DNA of 64,000 nt, from the NCBI RefSeq assembly GCF_001428565.1, contig NZ_LMIA01000008.1, forward strand, positions 181,762 through 245,761. The letters are read 5' to 3'. The notes beneath the pieces were generated by a model that saw nothing but the letters and a program-made list of their open reading frames with translations, did not search any database and was not told where the DNA came from. Of this stretch, positions 59,755 to 64,000 are shown in pieces (the first letter of the stretch is position 1; each line of letters begins with the position of its first letter). The position numbers and the translations under genes are program-made. The DNA is from Nocardioides sp. Root190. Lineage in GTDB: Bacteria; Actinomycetota; Actinomycetes; Propionibacteriales; Nocardioidaceae.

Positions 59755-60408
59755 TTGTCGAAGCACGCGAAGCCTGCGCCGAAGCACCGCGGAGCCCCGA
59801 AGCACGCCCACATCGCCGAGGCGCCCCGTCGGGCCGCCCGCAACGTCGTGGTCCTGTCCTCGGTCGCTGTCGCCGTGACCGGAGTGTCGGTGGCCGCCGG
59901 CATCCTCGGCAACGACACGACCCCGCCTGCCGCCAGCGTCGACGCCGAGACCCTGGCCGCCGCCGGGCAGCTCGACCCGCAGGTCACCGCCGAGCGCGAC
60001 GCCGTCGTGTCCCGAGCAGACCGGCGCCCTGAGGCCGACCCCGCCAAGACCGCCGGCCTCGACGAGACCGCCAGCGCCGCGATGACCGACCAGCGCAAGC
60101 TCTCCGACTCCGACCCCAAGGACATCGCCAAGGCGCTGTTCAGCGAGTTCGGCTTCTCCGCGAGCCAGTTCGGCTGCCTCGACTCGCTGTGGACCCGCGA
60201 GTCGAACTGGCGCTGGAACGCCGACAACCCCACCTCCAGCGCCTACGGCATCCCGCAGGCCCTGCCCGGCTCCAAGATGTCGTCGGCCGGCGCCGACTGG
60301 GCCACCAACCCCGCCACGCAGATCCGCTGGGGCCTGGGCTACATCCAGGCGCGGTACGGCAGCCCGTGTGCTGCGTGGGGACACTCCGAGTCCCACAACT
60401 GGTACTGA
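59755..60408 (+). CDS. Membrane-anchored transglycosylase-like protein
   Basis: This 217-residue protein has a basic N-terminus, one membrane helix (VVVLSSVAVAVTGVSVAAGIL, about 28-48), a low-complexity spacer, and a C-terminal lytic-transglycosylase/aggregation-promoting-factor-like domain (about 125-217) with the catalytic glutamate in LWTRESNWRWNADNP, then AYGIPQALPGSKM and IRWGLGYIQARYGSPCAAW. It probably cuts peptidoglycan at the cell surface. The TTG start is uncertain; a GTG at 59644 is in frame. The 226-bp upstream region is structured. Confidence 0.82.
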   Translation: MSKHAKPAPKHRGAPKHAHIAEAPRRAARNVVVLSSVAVAVTGVSVAAGILGNDTTPPAASVDAETLAAAGQLDPQVTAERDAVVSRADRRPEADPAKTAGLDETASAAMTDQRKLSDSDPKDIAKALFSEFGFSASQFGCLDSLWTRESNWRWNADNPTSSAYGIPQALPGSKMSSAGADWATNPATQIRWGLGYIQARYGSPCAAWGHSESHNWY

Positions 60409-60418
60409 GCTCGGGCCG

Positions 60419-61861
60419 CTACTCGAGCAGCCGGGACTTCTGGACCTTGCCCATCTCGTTGCGGGGCAGCGAGGCGACGAAGCGGACCTCGCGGGGGCGC
60501 TTGTGGGCGGCGAGCTCCGTGCTGACGTACGTCGTGAGGTCCTCGGCGAGGGACGGCTCGTCCATGCCGTCGGGGCCGTCGGGGCCGTCGGGGCGGTCGG
60601 CGCGAAGCACGACGTAGGCCACGATCCGCTGGCCGAGGTCGTCGTCGGGGCGAGGGACGACGGCGCACTCGGCGACCGCGGGGTGGCCCAGGAGGGTGGA
60701 CTCGACCTCACCGGCCCCGATCCGGTAGCCGCCGGACTTGATCAGGTCGATCGAGGCGCGTCCGACGATCCGGTGGCGCCCGTCGGCGGCGATGCAGGCG
60801 ACGTCACCGGTGCGGAACCAGCCGTCAGGGGTCCAGACCTCGGCGGTCGCCTCGGGCCGGTTCAGGTAGCCCGCGAAGAGGGTCGGACCGCGCACCTCCA
60901 GCTGGCCGACGGTCTCGCCGTCGTGGGGCACGGGCTGGTCGTGCTCGTCGCGCAGCCGGGTCTGGGTGCCGGCGATCGGCACGCCGACCCAGCCGGCTTC
61001 GCGGCGCCCGTCCGCGCGGGTCGCGACGGTGATCAGGGACTCGCTCATGCCGTAGCGCTCGGCCACCTCACGGCCCGTCAGGTCCCGCAGACGGTTGAAG
61101 ACCGGGACCGGGAGGGCGGCGCTGCCCGAGACGAGCAGGCGGGCATCGCGCAGCGCCGCGGCGTGCTCGGGGGACTCCGCGATCCGGCTCCACACGGTGG
61201 GGACGCCGAAGAACAGGGTGGCGCCGGCGTGGGCGGCGGCGGCGTACGCCTCGGGGCTCGGTCGGCCCACGTGGTGGAGTCCGCTGCCGACGCGGAGCGG
61301 ACCGAGGACGCCGAGCACGAGGCCGTGCACGTGGAAGAGCGGCAGGCCGTGGGCGAGCACGTCGTCGGCCGTCCAGTCCCACGCGTCCGCGAGACCGTCC
61401 AGGTCGGCGGCGAGAGCAGCGTGCGGCACCAGGACGCCCTTGGGCAGGCCGGTCGTGCCGGAGGTGTAGAGGACGAAGGCGAGGTCGTCCGGCGCGATCT
61501 CCGCCGGTGTGTACGACGCCCGCGCGCCCAGGTCCACGGCGAGGTGCTCGAGGCCGTGGGTGGCCGGAGGTTGCGGTCCCAGCCAGCAGTCAGGCGAGCT
61601 GTCGTCGAGCAGGTGGCGCAGCTCGGCGGCCCCGGAGTCCGGTGGCACCGGGACGACGGTCGTGCCCGCCAGGAGTGCCCCCACGATCGCCACGACGGTC
61701 TCCATCGTGGCCGTCGCGTGGACGGCGACCCGGGTCCGTCCGGCGAGCGGGGCGGCCAGCGCGGCCGCGGCGCCCAGCAGGTCGGCGGAGGCCAGGGTGG
61801 TGCCGTCGACGGTGACGGGGCGACCCTGCCCGTCGACGAGGGAGGTGAGGAGCTCGGTCAT
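60419..61861 (-). CDS. Acyl-CoA synthetase (AMP-dependent, malonyl-CoA-synthetase-like)
   Basis: This 480-residue ANL-family enzyme has LYTSGTTGLPKGVLVPH (P-loop), LPLFHVHGLVLGVLG, GVPTVWSRI, ERYGMSESLI (A5), GWFRTGDVACI (A7 Asp), RIVGRASIDLIKSGGYRIGAGEVE and the C-terminal catalytic lysine in PRNEMGKVQKSRL. HVHGL and the short length resemble malonyl-CoA/short dicarboxylate synthetases (MatB type), but the acid is not proven. A run of Gly-Pro-Asp repeats (RPDGPDGPDGMD) interrupts the C-terminal hinge. Confidence 0.88.
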   Translation of the reverse strand: MTELLTSLVDGQGRPVTVDGTTLASADLLGAAAALAAPLAGRTRVAVHATATMETVVAIVGALLAGTTVVPVPPDSGAAELRHLLDDSSPDCWLGPQPPATHGLEHLAVDLGARASYTPAEIAPDDLAFVLYTSGTTGLPKGVLVPHAALAADLDGLADAWDWTADDVLAHGLPLFHVHGLVLGVLGPLRVGSGLHHVGRPSPEAYAAAAHAGATLFFGVPTVWSRIAESPEHAAALRDARLLVSGSAALPVPVFNRLRDLTGREVAERYGMSESLITVATRADGRREAGWVGVPIAGTQTRLRDEHDQPVPHDGETVGQLEVRGPTLFAGYLNRPEATAEVWTPDGWFRTGDVACIAADGRHRIVGRASIDLIKSGGYRIGAGEVESTLLGHPAVAECAVVPRPDDDLGQRIVAYVVLRADRPDGPDGPDGMDEPSLAEDLTTYVSTELAAHKRPREVRFVASLPRNEMGKVQKSRLLE

Positions 61862-61957
61862 GGCCTGCCTGGTGGTCCGGGGGTGCCGTCGGACACCATC
61901 GTCGCGGAGCGGCGCGGCGCGATGGACACTGCCCCCGGCCGGGTGTGTGATGGGGAC

Positions 61958-62218
61958 ATGATCCAGATCCTGGGCTTCCTCCTCATCGGCGTCGTCATCG
62001 GTGTCCTCGCGCGTGTGCTCCGTCCCGGCCGGTCAGGGCTCAGCATGGGCGCGACGGTCGGCGTGGGCCTGGTCGCCGCGCTCGTCGGGGGCATCGTGGC
62101 CACGCTGCTCGGCACGGGCAGCCTCGACGAGCTGGACTTCCTGGGCTTCGTGGTCGCCGTGATCGCCGCGATCGTGCTGATCCCCGTCGCCGAGGGGATC
62201 GCCGGCAAGAAGAAGTAG
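61958..62218 (+). CDS. GlsB/YeaQ/YmgE-like small membrane protein
   Basis: This 86-residue protein has three membrane helices (about 3-20, 32-52, 58-80) and a basic RVLRPGRSGLSMG loop, as in the transglycosylase-associated protein family of stress-related membrane proteins. The start is an ATG with a weak TGTGAT hexamer 6 nt upstream. It is convergent with fumC (4 bp between stop codons). Confidence 0.85.
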   Translation: MIQILGFLLIGVVIGVLARVLRPGRSGLSMGATVGVGLVAALVGGIVATLLGTGSLDELDFLGFVVAVIAAIVLIPVAEGIAGKKK

Positions 62219-62221
62219 TCC

Positions 62222-63610
62222 TCAGGGCCGGGTCATCGAGGCCAGGTCCAGCGCCGCGTCGAGCTGGTCGAGGGTGAGCTCGCCGCGCTCGACGTACCCC
62301 ATCTCCAGCACGGTCTCGCGGATCGTCGCTCCGTCGGCGAGCGCCTGCTTGGCGACCTTGGCCGCGGCTTCGTAGCCGAGGTACTTGTTCAGCGGCGTCA
62401 CCACCGACGGTGAGGACGCGGCGTAGCGCAGCATCCGCTCGGCATCGGCGCTGATGCCGTCGACGCAGCGGCGAGCCAGCGTCGTGGACGCCGTCGAGAG
62501 CAGTCGGACCGACTCGAGCAGGTTGCGCGCGATCACCGGCATCGCGACGTTGAGCTCGAAGGAGCCACTCGCCCCGGCGACGGTGACCGCGGCATCGTTG
62601 CCGATCACCTGCATGCAGACCATCAGCGTCGCCTCGGGCAGGACCGGGTTCACCTTGCCGGGCATGATCGAGGAGCCGGGCTGCAGGTCGGGCAGGTGGA
62701 TCTCGGCCAGGCCGGTCGTGGGTCCCGACCCCATCCAGCGCAGGTCGTTGCAGATCTTGGTGAGTCCGACGGCGATGGTGCGCAGCACGCCGCTCAGCTC
62801 GACCAGGGAGTCGCGGGTGCCCTGCGCCTCGAAGTGGTTGCGGGCCTCGGTGAACGGCTGGCCGGAGGCCTCGGAGAGGGCGGTGATGGCCGCCGCGGCG
62901 AACCCGGGCGGGGTGTTGATGCCCGTGCCGACGGCGGTGCCGCCCAGCGGCAGCTCCCGGACCCGCGGCAGCACGGACTCGAGTCGCTCGGCGCCGTAGC
63001 GCACGGTGGCGGCGTACCCGCCGAACTCCTGGCCCAGGGTCACCGGGGTGGCGTCCATCAGGTGCGTGCGACCGGATTTCACCAGGTCGGCGAACTCGAC
63101 CGACTTCGCCTCCAGCGAGGCCGCCAGGACGTCGAGGGCGGGCAGCAGGTCGTTGACGACGGAGGACGTGGCCGCGACGTGGATCGCGGTCGGGAAGACG
63201 TCGTTGCTCGACTGGCTCGCGTTGACGTGGTCGTTGGGGTGCACGGTGACGCCGGCGCGGGCGGCCAGCGAGGCGATCACCTCGTTGGCGTTCATGTTGG
63301 AGCTGGTGCCGGAACCGGTCTGGAACACGTCGATGGGGAACTCGGCGTCGTGCTCCCCGCCGGCCACGGCGGCTGCCGCGCTCGACACGGCCGCGGCCAG
63401 CTCGGCCGGGAGGACGCCGAGCTCACTGTTGGCGCGTGCTGCCGCCGCCTTCACCGCGCCCAGGGCGTGGACCAGGGCGGGCTCGATCGGGGTGCCGCTG
63501 ATCGGGAAGTTCTCGACCGCGCGTTGGGTCTGGGCCTGCCACAACGCATCGGCGGGCACCCGGACCTCGCCCATGGAGTCGTGCTCGATACGGAAGTCGT
63601 CGCTGCTCAC
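62222..63610 (-). CDS. fumC: Class II fumarate hydratase
   Basis: This 462-residue TCA-cycle enzyme interconverts fumarate and malate without an iron-sulfur cluster. [32 protein letters not shown] (catalytic histidine), the SS-loop signature [16 protein letters not shown], and the late [13 protein letters not shown] are diagnostic. Length is normal. The GTG at 63610 follows TAACGT by 7 nt, so it is leaderless; that hexamer contains the stop codon of the upstream TetR gene. Confidence 0.96.
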   Translation of the reverse strand: MSSDDFRIEHDSMGEVRVPADALWQAQTQRAVENFPISGTPIEPALVHALGAVKAAAARANSELGVLPAELAAAVSSAAAAVAGGEHDAEFPIDVFQTGSGTSSNMNANEVIASLAARAGVTVHPNDHVNASQSSNDVFPTAIHVAATSSVVNDLLPALDVLAASLEAKSVEFADLVKSGRTHLMDATPVTLGQEFGGYAATVRYGAERLESVLPRVRELPLGGTAVGTGINTPPGFAAAAITALSEASGQPFTEARNHFEAQGTRDSLVELSGVLRTIAVGLTKICNDLRWMGSGPTTGLAEIHLPDLQPGSSIMPGKVNPVLPEATLMVCMQVIGNDAAVTVAGASGSFELNVAMPVIARNLLESVRLLSTASTTLARRCVDGISADAERMLRYAASSPSVVTPLNKYLGYEAAAKVAKQALADGATIRETVLEMGYVERGELTLDQLDAALDLASMTRP

Positions 63611-63617
63611 GACATCG

Positions 63618-63623
63618 ACGTTA
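63618..63623 (-). promoter_or_regulatory. -10 element for fumC (leaderless), containing the TetR stop
   Basis: TAACGT on the minus strand ends 7 nt before the fumC GTG at 63610. Its first three bases are the TAA stop of the upstream TetR gene. Confidence 0.5.
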
Positions 63624-64000
63624 GCGCGGCGCGAGGAGCACGACGAGGGCCCCGGTGACGGCCTCGAGGTCCGGCGCGGCTGCCGGGCTGGTGGTCGAGG
63701 TGCTGTTGAGGGCACCGACGACCAGGTTGCGCAGCACCCGCAGGTCGACGTCGCCGCGCACGACGCCGGCCTCGCGTCCGCGCTCGAGCACGGAGAGCCA
63801 GACGCGCCCGAAGCCTCGCTCGTGCTCCACGTGGGCGGCTCGGAGGTGCGGCGGCAGCGTCTCCACCATCCGGACGACGGCAGCGGCGCGGTCGTCGCTG
63901 GCGTGCAGGGCTGCCAGGTGGCCGATCACCGCGGCACGCAGGTGATCGGCGGGGGAGGCGTCGTCGGGTACGGCGGCGATCGCCTCCTCGAGGGCGGCGC
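63621..64000 (-). CDS. TetR-family regulator, C-terminal part
   Basis: The gene runs off the right edge; the last 126 residues are visible, up to a TAA at 63621-63623. They form the ligand-binding helices of a TetR-type repressor ([58 protein letters not shown]; key features are the [12 protein letters not shown] helix and the [12 protein letters not shown] helix). The DNA-binding half lies outside. It ends 11 bp upstream of the fumC start. Confidence 0.8.
   Translation of the reverse strand, partial: AALEEAIAAVPDDASPADHLRAAVIGHLAALHASDDRAAAVVRMVETLPPHLRAAHVEHERGFGRVWLSVLERGREAGVVRGDVDLRVLRNLVVGALNSTSTTSPAAAPDLEAVTGALVVLLAPR

Overview
The window is very GC-rich (roughly 70% by eye), with dense genes, many GTG starts and a strong G/C bias at third codon positions. 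The gene content is that of a high-GC actinobacterium: CarD, an LppU-like pair, RDD/FHA proteins, a bacterial XPB helicase with its partner, DUF3027, DUF2530, and the order carD-ispD-ispF-cysS-rlmB and glmU-prs-rplY-pth. The best guess is a Nocardioides-like member of the Propionibacteriales. This is inferred from protein style and gene order, since no database was searched. I see no prophage, IS element, CRISPR array or integrase. This is essentially a core chromosomal segment with a few odd inserts.

Layout. 1-4331: the 3' end of phoU, an AbiEi/DUF559-type gene bracketed by inverted hairpin copies, gpmA coupled to a lipoprotein gene, and a UbiA-type prenyltransferase with a long acidic repeat tail. 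4603-14819: carD, a degenerate IspD-like gene convergent with true ispD, an orphan nirD-like gene, a hydrolase, ispF, a membrane molybdopterin oxidoreductase, an unusual SDR, cysS, rlmB and a metallophosphoesterase. 14956-24571: two tandem LppU-like proteins, tRNA-Gln, redox enzymes, a decayed gene, a secreted propeller/Ig-like protein, a regulator with a CPBP protease, and two further genes. 24610-35083: glmU, prs, an inserted AAA ATPase, rplY, pth, cysQ, a VOC protein, an AlkB-like dioxygenase with a LexA-type box, GntR, an HD phosphohydrolase and RtcB.

35260-52252: chorismate mutase, lon with a ClgR-type box, the XPB helicase pair, a PP2C-FHA-RDD/FHA signalling operon, GNAT, a cold-shock protein, MFS, DUF3027, a methyltransferase, DUF2530 and a MarR-MFS unit. 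From memory, much of this block resembles the Mycobacterium tuberculosis Rv0861c-Rv0883c neighbourhood. 52485-64000: the str operon (rpsL-rpsG-fusA-tuf) with a near-consensus promoter, trmB, PhoH, DUF2200, a transglycosylase-like protein, an acyl-CoA synthetase, a small membrane protein, fumC and a partial TetR.

Two genome-style signals stand out. First, more than 20 genes have a TAnnnT-like -10 hexamer ending exactly 6-7 nt before an ATG/GTG, which predicts widespread leaderless transcription and also fixes many start codons. Second, several intergenic gaps carry long, near-perfect hairpins without T-tracts, some repeated or nested. The most interesting local items are the IspD-like companion with a palindrome over its start, the AAA ATPase with an AT-rich palindromic promoter, the LexA box at the AlkB-like gene, the kinase-less PP2C/FHA operon, and an apparent ACG start codon.
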